Part shown: in pieces, positions 1 through 8,322 of the stretch | How the letters are laid out: each line of letters opens with the position of its first letter | Numbering within the stretch: position 1 is the stretch's first letter | Origin: JAUZQZ01 sp964492105 | GTDB taxonomy: Bacteria > Pseudomonadota > Zetaproteobacteria > Mariprofundales > Mariprofundaceae | Direction: 5' to 3' | DNA length: 9,385 nucleotides | Assembly: GCA_964492105.1 (NCBI GenBank) | Contig: CAZBJB010000054.1 | Coordinates: forward strand, 1 to 9,385 | Translations under genes and position numbers: made by a program | The notes under the pieces: generated by a model | Seen by the model: only the letters and a program-made list of their open reading frames with translations | Told to the model about the DNA's origin: nothing | Database searches by the model: none

Positions 1-681
1 TTTCTCGCACCTTTTGGGATCTTTGTTCGACTGCCCAAAATCAAAGACAAAAACAACAAGGTGCGTCCCGGCGATGTACAATTCGTACTGGAGAAAGCAG
101 GCGGAAAATCATTCGCTCATGTCTTGCACCGCCTGGTACTCCGATCCATGCAGCAGGCCCGTTACACTCCTGAAAATGAAGGCCATTTCGGATTGGCGTA
201 CCCCGTCTATTGCCACTTCACCAGCCCTATCCGCCGTTATGCCGATTTAACCGTACATCGAAGATTGAAAGCCATACTGCACAAACACAATCCGGATACG
301 GTGCAACCGGCATCGCAACTGGCCTCTGTTGGCATGTGCGTCTCCACACAGGAACGCAAACAGCAACGCGCCGAATGGGATACGCAGGCCATGCTGGCGG
401 CACTGTATCACCGGAAGGATGTGGGCCGGAACATGCCTGCCATAATCTCCGGCGTGACCAGGCGCCGTATCTTCGTGGAGCTGGAATCCACGCTGGCTGA
501 AGGATCCCTGAGCGTGGATGATCTGGGTGACCTGTTTGTGCTGGACGAAGCCAGCCACCGCCTGCATGCCCGCAAGGGAGGCCTCAATTACGGTCTGGGA
601 GACAAGATTGAGATCGTCATCGAATCTACGGATCCCGTGCGTGGACTCATTAATATCAGTTTACGTAAAACCTGGACGTGA
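1..681 (+). CDS. rnr: RNase R / RNase II family 3'-5' exoribonuclease, 3' part only
   Basis: This is the last 226 codons of a processive 3'-5' exoribonuclease that acts in RNA turnover. The reading frame is open from base 1, so the start and the catalytic aspartates of the RNB domain lie outside the window. The RNase II family signature is clear: GHFGLAY at fragment residues 61-67, then HFTSPIRRY (72-80) and DLTVHR. An S1 RNA-binding domain follows at about residues 143-222, running from RNMPAIISGV to INISLR. The protein ends four residues after S1 (KTWT), so it lacks the basic C-terminal tail of E. coli RNase R. It could be a short RNase R or an RNase II-type paralogue; the conserved block resembles RNase R more. 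The gene converges on trkH with 14 bases between the two stop codons and no recognisable terminator there. The family call is secure; the choice of rnr is likely. Confidence 0.9.
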   Translation, partial: FLAPFGIFVRLPKIKDKNNKVRPGDVQFVLEKAGGKSFAHVLHRLVLRSMQQARYTPENEGHFGLAYPVYCHFTSPIRRYADLTVHRRLKAILHKHNPDTVQPASQLASVGMCVSTQERKQQRAEWDTQAMLAALYHRKDVGRNMPAIISGVTRRRIFVELESTLAEGSLSVDDLGDLFVLDEASHRLHARKGGLNYGLGDKIEIVIESTDPVRGLINISLRKTWT

Positions 682-695
682 GAGGCTCGTGATAG

Positions 696-2141
696 TCATT
701 TTCGCCAGAAGTCGGGAATGAGCAATACAAAGAATGTATAAACCTCAAGACGGCCCAGAATCATACCGAATGCCAATACCGCCTTGGCCGCCATCGGCAG
801 TAATTCATAATTGTGCGCCGGACCCACGCCGCCAAAGCCGGGACCGGTGTCTGAAAGGCAGGCAGCCGAAGCACTCAGAGCCGTGAGTATATCCACGCCG
901 GTCAACGCAACCGTGAGGGTAATGACAAAGAAGCTCACCATGTACAAAATGGAAAATCCCCATAACGATTGCGCCACGCCTGAGTTCAAGGCCTGGTTCC
1001 CAATCTTCACATGCATGACGCCATGCGGGTGCACCAAACGCCACAATTCGCGTCGGGCATGACGGAACAGCAGTAACAGACGCACCACCTTCATGCCACC
1101 GGCCGTGGATCCGGCACATGCACCGACCAGCATGATCAAAATCAACAGCAGGATCGGGCCGGATGACCATGTGCTGTAATCTCCAACGGTAAATCCCGTG
1201 GTGGTGGCAATGGACACGACGCTGAACACGACTTCATCCCAACTGCTGCCAGCAGCCCCGGGCACCACCAGCAAGCCAATGAACAGCGACAGGAAAAACA
1301 GCCCTCCCAAATAGAATCTGAATTCATCATCGGCCAGATACAGTTTGAGTGAAAGGCCACGCCGCACGGCGGCAAAATGTAATGCAAAATTTACCCCCGA
1401 GGCGAACATAAAAAAGATCGCCAGAATATGCAGCGCCGGTTTCCTGTAATATCCGAAACTGGCATCGTGTGTGGAAAAACCGCCGGTGGACACCGTCGTC
1501 ATCGCATGGTTGACGGCATCGAAGAAACTCATACCTCCCCACCAGTAAGCCAGCGCGCATAATATGCTAATGCCAAGGTATAGCGCCCACAATACTTTAG
1601 CCGTTTCGGACACACGGGAGGTCAGCTTGTCCTTGACCGGCCCCGGAACTTCGGCGCGCAGTAATTGCATACCGCCGGTGCCCAACAAAGGAATAACGGC
1701 AACAACCAGCACAATAATACCGATTCCGCCCAGCCACTGCAGCATGGAACGCCAGAACAGGATGGAAGGCGGCATATGATCCAGTCCGGAAAGAACGGTG
1801 GCCCCCGTCGTCGTCAGACCGGACGCCGTTTCAAAGATGCCGTCCACGAAGGAGTGACAGATGCCCATCACCCAGAATGGCACGGCCCCAAGCACCGACA
1901 GTAATATCCAGGCCAGCGTCACAATCAGAAAGCCGTCACGATGTCCAAGATGCGACGGTGCGGGTCTCGACACAAACCCCACGATCATTCCGGCTAACAT
2001 GATGATCCCGCCGCAAGAAACAAATTGTATGGCATGGCCGGTATGGTGGTAATAGACAGCTATTCCTGCCGTGACGGCCATACCGCTTCCAAATAACACG
2101 GATAACATGGCCAGTGTCCACACAATGCCCCTTGGATGCAT
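696..2141 (-). CDS. trkH: Trk K+ uptake system pore subunit TrkH
   Basis: This 481-residue inner-membrane protein forms the K+ pore of the Trk system and is gated by TrkA. It has the four-fold pore-loop arrangement of the Trk/Ktr/HKT superfamily. The filter segments are TTTGAT (110-115), STGGF (218-222), TTTGF (313-317) and DTGPGFG (431-437), each with the conserved glycine and each between hydrophobic helices. The length matches E. coli TrkH (about 483). The N-terminus (MHPRGIV) resembles the E. coli start as I remember it, and a TGA lies two codons upstream, so ATG at 2141 is the probable start even though no Shine-Dalgarno sequence precedes it. It is the last gene of the minus-strand block and is separated from trkA by 108 bases containing a hairpin. 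No terminator is visible downstream, where it meets the exoribonuclease gene tail to tail. Confidence 0.96.
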   Translation of the reverse strand: MHPRGIVWTLAMLSVLFGSGMAVTAGIAVYYHHTGHAIQFVSCGGIIMLAGMIVGFVSRPAPSHLGHRDGFLIVTLAWILLSVLGAVPFWVMGICHSFVDGIFETASGLTTTGATVLSGLDHMPPSILFWRSMLQWLGGIGIIVLVVAVIPLLGTGGMQLLRAEVPGPVKDKLTSRVSETAKVLWALYLGISILCALAYWWGGMSFFDAVNHAMTTVSTGGFSTHDASFGYYRKPALHILAIFFMFASGVNFALHFAAVRRGLSLKLYLADDEFRFYLGGLFFLSLFIGLLVVPGAAGSSWDEVVFSVVSIATTTGFTVGDYSTWSSGPILLLILIMLVGACAGSTAGGMKVVRLLLLFRHARRELWRLVHPHGVMHVKIGNQALNSGVAQSLWGFSILYMVSFFVITLTVALTGVDILTALSASAACLSDTGPGFGGVGPAHNYELLPMAAKAVLAFGMILGRLEVYTFFVLLIPDFWRK

Positions 2142-2155
2142 CAGTCAGGCAGCCG

Positions 2156-2226
2156 CTTTTGTCCGTACCGGCATACAAAAGTCAGACAACGTACCCGGAA
2201 CGCCGATCTTCCATATTTTCCCTCTT
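2156..2226 (-). promoter_or_regulatory. trkA–trkH spacer: short upstream ORF and hairpin
   Basis: On the minus strand this spacer holds a Shine-Dalgarno-like AGAGGG (about 2221-2226), then ATG at 2214 opening a 10-codon ORF (MEDRRSGYVV) that stops with TGA at 2182-2184. Directly after that stop is a hairpin: arms CTTTTGT and ACAAAAG (2156-2162 and 2175-2181, perfectly complementary over 7 bp) enclosing an inner CCG/CGG stem. The hairpin base ends 14 bases before the trkH ATG, in the region where a ribosome-binding site would be expected but none is seen. There is no U-run, so it is not a standard terminator. It might control trkH translation, mark an RNA processing site, or be chance. The structure is visible in the sequence; its function is inference. 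Confidence 0.3.
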
Positions 2227-2249
2227 ACATGCATAATGGCTTCATAAAA

Positions 2250-3620
2250 TCAGAAGAATTCCAGGTGAACTTCGAACAGCTTTTCCGTTGCCTGAACTGA
2301 ACGGCTGTCAGTTACCATGACGATATGGTCACGCGCCTGAATACGTGTATCCCCTCTGGGAATAACCACTTCATCCTTACGCAAAATAGCGCCAACCATC
2401 GTTTCAGCCGGGAGTCTAAGATCACTTAACGGCGTATCCAGAATATCGCTGGTTTCCAGGGCCTCGGCCTCCAGTACTTCCAGGCTGCCATCACCCAGCG
2501 AAGACATGCCCAGAATACGGCCTTTACGGAGGTGACTCATCACGGATGACACCGTGGTCAGACGCGGAGATATCGTCACATCCAGTCCGATTTCACGGAC
2601 AAGATCGGAATAGATCGCACGGTTCACCAGTGTCATAATATGGGGAATGTTATATTTCTTGGCAATCAGGCTGGCAAGAATATTCGTTTCATCATCATTC
2701 GTCAGCGCAAGGAAGGCATCCATCTTGTCCACGTTTTCCTCTTCCAGTAATTCACGATCCAGGGCATTACCGGAAATGACAATGGCCTTGTCAAGATGCT
2801 CAGCCAACCAATGCGCACGTGCTTCGTCATATTCCATGATTTTTAACGTCACGTTCAATGTTTCGAATCGTTGCGCCACAATGAAACCGATATGTCCGCC
2901 ACCCACCATCATCACATGCTTGCGTCCGCCTTCTTCGTGCTGCATGCCCGCGGTGTGCAAAAAATCATTCACATGCTTACTGTTCATCGCCGCATAAATG
3001 GTGTCGCCCGCCAGCAGCACGGTATTGCCTTTGGGAACATGCCATTGCCGGTTATGTTCGTGCGCCACGATATTGACAGGCAATCCCGCCATGGCGTCAC
3101 CTGAATCCATGAGTGAAACACCGGCTAATTCACTCTTGGGAGGAACGCGAAGCCCCACCAGCGTAATCTTGCCGTCGGCAAATTCCTGCGCATCCGCCGC
3201 TGACGAAATCTGAAAGCGTTTGACGATCGTCCTGGCCGCCTCCGTCTCGGGAGAGATAATCAGATCAATAGGCAGGTTATCCCTTCCACACAGTTGCGCA
3301 TGCTGAACATATTCAGGCTCCCTCACCCGCGCCATCTTGGTCGGTACCTTGAACAACGAATGCGCCACCTGGCAAGCCAGCATATTGACCTCGTCATTGG
3401 TCGTGGCGGCGATCAGGACATCCGCATTGGCGGCATCAGCCCGCTCCAGCACGCTGGGCAGCGAAGCGTGGCCATGCACGGTCTTCACGTCCATACAATC
3501 CGAAACGCGCTGGAGCAGTTGCATATCCTTGTCCACCACAACCACGTTGGCTCCTTCCCTCACCAACCTCTGGGCAACATTAAACCCCACTTCGCCTGCG
3601 CCGAGAATCAGGATATTCAT
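2250..3620 (-). CDS. trkA: Trk K+ uptake regulatory subunit TrkA
   Basis: This cytoplasmic gating subunit of the Trk K+ channel has 456 residues, close to E. coli TrkA (458). It has two RCK units in tandem. The first Rossmann domain carries GAGEVG (7-12) with an acidic residue closing strand 2 (VVVVDKD, about 30), followed by a TrkA-C domain at about 135-225. The second carries GGGHIG (240-245) and the family block LTNDDETNI, followed by a second TrkA-C domain at about 370-455. These nucleotide-binding sites fit NAD(H)/ATP sensing in the family. I chose ATG at 3620: GGGAG lies 8 bases upstream and the start overlaps the ntrX stop as ATGA. A TTG two codons upstream (3626) is too close to that ribosome-binding site. 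It is co-translated with ntrX and precedes trkH, so regulator and pore come from the same transcript. Confidence 0.96.
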   Translation of the reverse strand: MNILILGAGEVGFNVAQRLVREGANVVVVDKDMQLLQRVSDCMDVKTVHGHASLPSVLERADAANADVLIAATTNDEVNMLACQVAHSLFKVPTKMARVREPEYVQHAQLCGRDNLPIDLIISPETEAARTIVKRFQISSAADAQEFADGKITLVGLRVPPKSELAGVSLMDSGDAMAGLPVNIVAHEHNRQWHVPKGNTVLLAGDTIYAAMNSKHVNDFLHTAGMQHEEGGRKHVMMVGGGHIGFIVAQRFETLNVTLKIMEYDEARAHWLAEHLDKAIVISGNALDRELLEEENVDKMDAFLALTNDDETNILASLIAKKYNIPHIMTLVNRAIYSDLVREIGLDVTISPRLTTVSSVMSHLRKGRILGMSSLGDGSLEVLEAEALETSDILDTPLSDLRLPAETMVGAILRKDEVVIPRGDTRIQARDHIVMVTDSRSVQATEKLFEVHLEFF

Positions 3621-4981
3621 GTGCAATTCTCCCTGAATTCATTTAGACCAAAATTTTTAATCTTGCGGTGTAACTGACTACGTTCCATGCCAATATCCTC
3701 TGCGGTACGGCTCACATTCCAGTGGTTTTTATTCAGGTGAAACAGCAAATAATTTCGTTCGAATACCTCCCGGGCAGAACGGAAATCGCCAGTTCGATCC
3801 GTATCAGTCCGCATATTTTCATGATTCAGTGGCGGCATATCAATAGCCGCAATAGAACCTCCGGGTTTGAGAATATGGCAGCGTTCAATGTAATTGCGCA
3901 ATTCTCGCACATTACCGGACCATGGATAAGATTGTAGCATCGTGATCGCCTCCGGCGTAAATCGAACCGGTTCACCGCCCAATGCCACGACCTGCTCATT
4001 CGCCAGTGTTTCCACCAGGGGCGGAATATCCTCGACACGATCGCGCAAGGCAGGCATGCGGATATTGACCACATTCAAGAGGTAATAGAAATCCTCACGC
4101 ACGATACCATCCACGAGCGCCTGTTCCAGGTCATGACTGCTGGCGGCAATAAGCCGCACGTTGACAGGCAGACGCATTGAACCGCCAATGCGTTGAACGG
4201 CATGATCCTGCAACACACGCAAGATCTTCGCCTGTGCGGCCAGGCTTAAGTCCGTCAACTCGTCAAAGAACAGGCTGCCGCCATGGGCCATCTCGAAACG
4301 ACCCCGTTGGGTATGTAAAGCACCGGGAAATGCGCCTTTCTCATGCCCGAATAATTCGGAATCCATGCGGGTCTCTGGAACGCCGGCCGTGTTCGCCGCC
4401 ACGAATGCCTTGCCCGAACGCGTGGAATATTGATGCAGGAGCCGGGCGGCCACGGCTTTTCCGGTACCATGCTCACCCAGAATCAAAACCGGTACATCCG
4501 TTGCCGCAACGTGTTGAATCATCTCTCTGACATCATGAATGGCCTCACTTTGACCAATCAGATCACACTGCGGCCGTTGCTCGGTATTTTGTTTCAGCTC
4601 GAAATTCTCCCGTGCAAGCTTACGTTTCTCCATGGCATTTCGCGCCAGAATCAGTAACCGATCCGAAGAAAGCGGCTTCTCAACAAAATCAAATGCACCC
4701 TGACGTGTCGCACGCACGGCGGTATCAATCGTGGCATGTCCGGACATCATTACGACCGGTACATGGCTATCTATGTTCTTCAGCCGCGCCAACGTTTCAA
4801 GGCCGTCAATACCAGGCATCCAGATATCCAGAAGGACACAGTCCACTTGCGATTTATGAAAACGAGCGACGGCCTCCTCTCCGGATGCGGCGCATGTCAC
4901 CAGGTAGTCCTCATCCTCAAACAGCCCTTGCAGCGAATCGCGAATGGCCTGTTCATCATCTACGATCATAATGCGATTCAT
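3617..4981 (-). CDS. ntrX: NtrX-type response regulator with AAA+ and Fis-type HTH domains; sigma54 motifs altered
   Basis: This is a 454-residue cytoplasmic response regulator, the partner of NtrY. The receiver domain (about 1-120) has acidic D8/D9, phosphoacceptor D52 (LLDIWMP), S80 and K102. The AAA+ domain (about 140-370) has Walker A GEHGTGK (169-175), Walker B FFDE (238-241) and GNVREL (356-361). The Fis-type helix-turn-helix is at about 418-446. Several key positions differ from sigma54 activators. The GAFTGA loop reads GAFPGA (216-221), replacing the threonine that contacts sigma54. The family's FREDLYYRLNV reads VREDFYYLLNV, so one arginine-finger position is Leu301. Walker A reads GEHGTGKA, not the usual GESGTGKE. 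ATP binding and DNA binding look possible, but sigma54 activation is doubtful; NtrX proteins elsewhere are known to lack GAFTGA. It overlaps ntrY and trkA by ATGA at both ends. Confidence 0.93.
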   Translation of the reverse strand: MNRIMIVDDEQAIRDSLQGLFEDEDYLVTCAASGEEAVARFHKSQVDCVLLDIWMPGIDGLETLARLKNIDSHVPVVMMSGHATIDTAVRATRQGAFDFVEKPLSSDRLLILARNAMEKRKLARENFELKQNTEQRPQCDLIGQSEAIHDVREMIQHVAATDVPVLILGEHGTGKAVAARLLHQYSTRSGKAFVAANTAGVPETRMDSELFGHEKGAFPGALHTQRGRFEMAHGGSLFFDELTDLSLAAQAKILRVLQDHAVQRIGGSMRLPVNVRLIAASSHDLEQALVDGIVREDFYYLLNVVNIRMPALRDRVEDIPPLVETLANEQVVALGGEPVRFTPEAITMLQSYPWSGNVRELRNYIERCHILKPGGSIAAIDMPPLNHENMRTDTDRTGDFRSAREVFERNYLLFHLNKNHWNVSRTAEDIGMERSQLHRKIKNFGLNEFRENCT

Positions 4982-7140
4982 GCTGCCTCCATGGGGTGGC
5001 CAGACAAGGGAAGGGATAAACAGAAATGCGTGGGATGCCGCAATGACTCAAGCTTTAAATCTCCTTCGTGTTCCTGGGCAATGCGATGCGCAATCGCCAG
5101 CCCCAGTCCGGAACCATCCTCCTTGGTGGAGTAATAGGGCTCAAAAATCTGTTCGCGGCTTTTATCAGGAATACCCTCTCCTTCATCCAGTACATGAAAT
5201 TCAGCCGTAGTCTCCCGTATATTGGCATAAAGGCGTACTTCACCGCCGTTTTTCCGTGTTGCGGCGATCGCATTATCGAGCAAGTTGATCAGCACCTGGC
5301 GCACCTGATCCGCATCACATATACAGGTAGCGAGTTCATCGGACACCTCGACCGTAACACCTTGATAGGGCGCATAAAGTTCACGCATGTCCTTCAGCAA
5401 CAACGCCGGATCGATTTCACCCGGACGCGGTCGCGGTAATCGTGCCAACGTGGAAAAATCGCTGATCAACCGTTGTAAACGCGCCACCTGCCCGATAATG
5501 GTATGCGTGCAGGCATCAAATACGTCAGCATGTTCCACCTGTCCGGAAAAACGTCGATCAAGACGCTCCGCCGCCAGTTTAATGGGTGTCAATGGATTCT
5601 TGATTTCATGGGCCAATCTTCTGGCCACCTCCGCCCATGCCTTATGCCTTTGTGCCTCGGCAAGACCGCTGACGTCGTCCATCACGATCAGATAGCCAGA
5701 CAGTCCGGATGCACCGGTAGCATGTAATCTCGCACCCCTTGCCAGAACGTGCAGGTTTTTTCTCCCCACTGTAATATTAAGCTCTCTTTGAAGCGATTCC
5801 TGCCCCTGATTACGCAATTCATCAAAAAACTGGCCCGTACCGTGCAAACGACCGCTGCACAGGCTGGCTATATCCTTGCCGGGCAACCATCCTGACGGTA
5901 AATTAAGCAATAATTTTAATGACGCATTGAGTACGCGAATCCGGCCATCGGCATCGGAAAGTAAAACCCCTGTCTGCAGGTTAGCCAACAATGTTTCCAG
6001 AACATGCCGGCGTTGACGGCTGTTATTCAGCGCCCCGGTGAGTTCCTGCTGTGTCCGCGTGAGCGCATCCACGTTATCCCTGAGTCTCTCGGTCATGCGA
6101 TTAAAGGAGTGTGCCAGCGAACCCAGTTCATCATGGGTGGTCTCGGCAATGGACACATTCAAATCACCTTCGGTAACACGGTGCAACGCCTGCGCAAGAT
6201 GGCCAATAGGCGAGGTCAGACGGCGGGCAAACACGATCGCAACACCACCGGCAACCAGTACCACCAGTAGTGTGACAATCGACATGGTATTGGCAAACAA
6301 TCCCCGGATAGCCTGGCGGTTCCTCTCCAGTTCACGGTAGGTTTTATAATCCGCTTCCACGGCTCGTGCGCTCTGCACCACGCCGGAAGGCAGCGTAATC
6401 TCGGCACGAAGCAGGCCCACGATGCCATGTTGTCCATATAACGGGACATAACCCACCACCATTTCCCGATCCCCTGTGGTCAGCAGGCCGGTGACCGCAC
6501 GCCCCAATGCTGTTGCCAACTTGGCGTTCTCATCCAATGGCTCAGTCTCCAGCGCTTCCAGCCCGCTTTCCTGCACCCCGGCCAATAACCGATCGTTGGT
6601 GTCAAACAGCTGTAATCGCTGCCATCCTTCCTTGGACTGGATCTCCGCCAGCCGGGTATTCAAACTGGAATAGTCAATCGGCGGGCCCACCGCGCTCGCC
6701 AGCGCGGAATCATGTCCATACGTAACCATCCCCTGTTTCAACTCTCCTTCCACACGCCCATAAAACCCGCGTGCCAGATTCAACGCACGATCCAGCAGCG
6801 TGTCGACACGCACATCGAACCATACATTCAGACTACGCTCGACCATCTGGCTGGCCGTAATCTGAATGATCATGGATGGCACCATCAGCATGCCCACCAG
6901 TGCCATCACCAGCTTGGCCCTGAGACGGGAGCCGGGACGTGGTTCGCTACGTTGCCGCAACAGACGCAGCCCGTATTGCATGGACAATCCCGCCAGAAGC
7001 AACATCAGGATGATGTTCCCCCATGCAAGCCATGAATCCGCCTCGCCCCCGGAACTATGGGGCCATAGAATAACAACGCCAATCAAAAGCAGGACGGACA
7101 TCAGGACGGGCAGCAATTGCATCAATCCAGGAGCTTTCAT
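4978..7140 (-). CDS. ntrY: NtrY-type membrane sensor histidine kinase
   Basis: This 720-residue inner-membrane histidine kinase is predicted to phosphorylate NtrX. Three hydrophobic segments lie near the N-terminus (about 8-27, 38-60 and 76-97) and a fourth at about 285-305, enclosing an extracytoplasmic sensor region of roughly 185 residues. A HAMP linker (about 306-360) with the DEL motif (337-339) follows, then a PAS-like domain (about 375-490). The kinase core is complete: H-box HEIKNPLTP with H511, N-box QVLINLLDNA with N623, G1 DEGEGIP (652-658), F-box IFEPYYST (665-672) and G2 GSGLGLAI (676-683). Length and order fit the NtrY family. ATG at 7140 overlaps the upstream stop and the gene's own stop overlaps ntrX, so stoichiometry is probably set by translational coupling. 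The signal is unknown; NtrY homologues have been linked to nitrogen and respiratory control. Confidence 0.95.
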   Translation of the reverse strand: MKAPGLMQLLPVLMSVLLLIGVVILWPHSSGGEADSWLAWGNIILMLLLAGLSMQYGLRLLRQRSEPRPGSRLRAKLVMALVGMLMVPSMIIQITASQMVERSLNVWFDVRVDTLLDRALNLARGFYGRVEGELKQGMVTYGHDSALASAVGPPIDYSSLNTRLAEIQSKEGWQRLQLFDTNDRLLAGVQESGLEALETEPLDENAKLATALGRAVTGLLTTGDREMVVGYVPLYGQHGIVGLLRAEITLPSGVVQSARAVEADYKTYRELERNRQAIRGLFANTMSIVTLLVVLVAGGVAIVFARRLTSPIGHLAQALHRVTEGDLNVSIAETTHDELGSLAHSFNRMTERLRDNVDALTRTQQELTGALNNSRQRRHVLETLLANLQTGVLLSDADGRIRVLNASLKLLLNLPSGWLPGKDIASLCSGRLHGTGQFFDELRNQGQESLQRELNITVGRKNLHVLARGARLHATGASGLSGYLIVMDDVSGLAEAQRHKAWAEVARRLAHEIKNPLTPIKLAAERLDRRFSGQVEHADVFDACTHTIIGQVARLQRLISDFSTLARLPRPRPGEIDPALLLKDMRELYAPYQGVTVEVSDELATCICDADQVRQVLINLLDNAIAATRKNGGEVRLYANIRETTAEFHVLDEGEGIPDKSREQIFEPYYSTKEDGSGLGLAIAHRIAQEHEGDLKLESLRHPTHFCLSLPLSGHPMEAA

Positions 7141-7691
7141 GGCAATGCGAACACTGCGGAAGTCTCAAGGCTGCTGGAACCGAACCATGTCGCCATCCAG
7201 CCACGGTGCATATCAGCTTCCGTTTCGTTGATTTTGATGCCCATCCGATAGCGATGGCCAGCTTTCAAAAGGCTGCGATCGATCACGGGAAACTTCTCCA
7301 GCCGCGTAAGAAACTGCACAGCCCGTTTCAGATTAAAAATACGTTGTGAAATACCACTGGTACTGTCAATGAGTTGCCAGCTTTGTGAAACCAGATCCGG
7401 CACCACCCGCCGCTTTACGATCACCGTGGCAACCGCACGATTCAACCAGTATTTTCTGACAGCACGAACATCAATCTGCCAATTGATACTCATCTCGGTA
7501 CCCTCACGCAACGCCTTGGCAAGGTGCGCACGGTCATGGCGGCGAACCTGTACGGTACACGACACAACCCTGTTGCCGACATGCACCGCCATGCGGACGC
7601 CTGAATCGGCATAAGCAACCATGCTCATACTCAGACACAGGCACACAATGCCAACAAGCCAGTGTACCGGGAATACGCAATACCGTTTCAT
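7137..7691 (-). CDS. DUF4390 family exported protein
   Basis: This is a small exported protein of unknown function, about 184 residues from the chosen start. It begins with a typical signal peptide: basic MKRY, a hydrophobic core at about 9-28, and probable cleavage after AYA/DS. No lipobox is visible. The mature part matches my recollection of DUF4390: a central Trp-rich strand region (SINWQIDVRAVRKYW), then the pattern LTRLEKFPVIDRSLLKAGHR, then a conserved tail with WMATWF. An ATG eight codons upstream (7715) is in frame, but it would place hydrophobic residues before the charged signal-peptide start. Neither start has a clear Shine-Dalgarno. It is the first gene of the minus-strand block and overlaps ntrY by ATGA. 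DUF4390 next to ntrYX recurs in betaproteobacteria, often downstream of rsmB, which is absent here. It might be a periplasmic partner of NtrY (inference only). Confidence 0.8.
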   Translation of the reverse strand: MKRYCVFPVHWLVGIVCLCLSMSMVAYADSGVRMAVHVGNRVVSCTVQVRRHDRAHLAKALREGTEMSINWQIDVRAVRKYWLNRAVATVIVKRRVVPDLVSQSWQLIDSTSGISQRIFNLKRAVQFLTRLEKFPVIDRSLLKAGHRYRMGIKINETEADMHRGWMATWFGSSSLETSAVFALP

Positions 7692-7836
7692 CAGCGTGAA
7701 GTGTAACAGCAGCATCGTTCATGCAGAAGCCGCATCATATCCATAGCCTGTTTTGCCAGTGGTGTTATAGAACCTGTCGAACTCACGAAAAACTTACTCT
7801 TTCCCTTTTGTTTTTTCATGGGTTACCCTCCACCCA

Positions 7837-8304
7837 ATGCGACCCACATCGATCTCGGAAACCACTATCCGCAAGGATTACACCGTATTGACGCGTGATC
7901 TCAATGGTTACGGTTTCATGCATGGCGGACGACTTTTAATGCTGGCCGATGAAGCAGGTTTTCTCGCCGCTCATGGCTTCTGCAAAACCGACTGCCTGAC
8001 TATCGCCGTGCACCAGACACGCTTTTATCGATCTACCTATAAAGGAAACCATCTTGTCTTGCAGGCACAGGTTGTGTTGACCGGGAAAACGAGCCTGTGG
8101 GTTCCGGTATCCATTTCGACTGGGGATGATCGATTGATTATGCGGTCAACAGTGGTTTATGTGGCAGTTGATACGCACGGGATGCCGACCGGGATCCGTG
8201 CCGTGACAGCAAACACTGATGCTGAGAAACAATTGCAGGTTGATATCATCCACCTGCGATCCTTCATCCGGTCATGCCGCGAAGGAGGAATACGGTCATA
8301 CTAG
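7837..8304 (+). CDS. Hotdog-fold acyl-CoA thioesterase
   Basis: This 155-residue cytoplasmic protein of the YciA/ACOT-type hotdog thioesterase family is predicted to hydrolyse acyl-CoA to free acid and CoA. The diagnostic block is at residues 20-42: RDLNGYGFMHGG followed by LADEAG, where D38 corresponds to the family's catalytic Asp. Strand IAVHQTRFYRSTYKG (56-69) and the pattern VYVAVDTHGMP (107-116) also fit the family. ATG at 7837 is the first plausible start and leaves the expected short lead-in to the hotdog motif, but no Shine-Dalgarno sequence lies upstream. The gene is transcribed away from the DUF4390–trkH block. An EEP hydrolase gene follows 18 bases downstream in the same reading frame, so the two are probably co-transcribed. 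The C-terminal 25 residues are not recognisable. Substrate cannot be predicted. Confidence 0.88.
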   Translation: MRPTSISETTIRKDYTVLTRDLNGYGFMHGGRLLMLADEAGFLAAHGFCKTDCLTIAVHQTRFYRSTYKGNHLVLQAQVVLTGKTSLWVPVSISTGDDRLIMRSTVVYVAVDTHGMPTGIRAVTANTDAEKQLQVDIIHLRSFIRSCREGGIRSY

Positions 8305-8322
8305 CCCGCCCGGAAGAGACCA

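Noticed and set aside
682..695. Bidirectional terminator between the exoribonuclease gene and trkH
   Set aside because: Only a three-base GAG/CTC pairing and no T-run.
3294..3677. 127-residue plus-strand open frame opposite trkA and ntrX
   Set aside because: It lies antisense to two clear genes, with no ribosome-binding site or recognisable motif.
6866..7231. 121-residue plus-strand open frame opposite ntrY
   Set aside because: Antisense shadow of the kinase gene with low-complexity composition and no family features.
7733..7762. Possible sigma54 -24/-12 site before the DUF4390 gene (CTGGCAAAACAGGC on the minus strand)
   Set aside because: The GG is not followed by GC at the required distance and the TTGC element is absent.
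7716..7771. Candidate promoters: TATGAT (minus strand, 7734-7739) and TGTTATAGA (plus strand, 7763-7771)
   Set aside because: No -35 hexamer at 16-18 bases for either, and the plus-strand box lacks the conserved final T.
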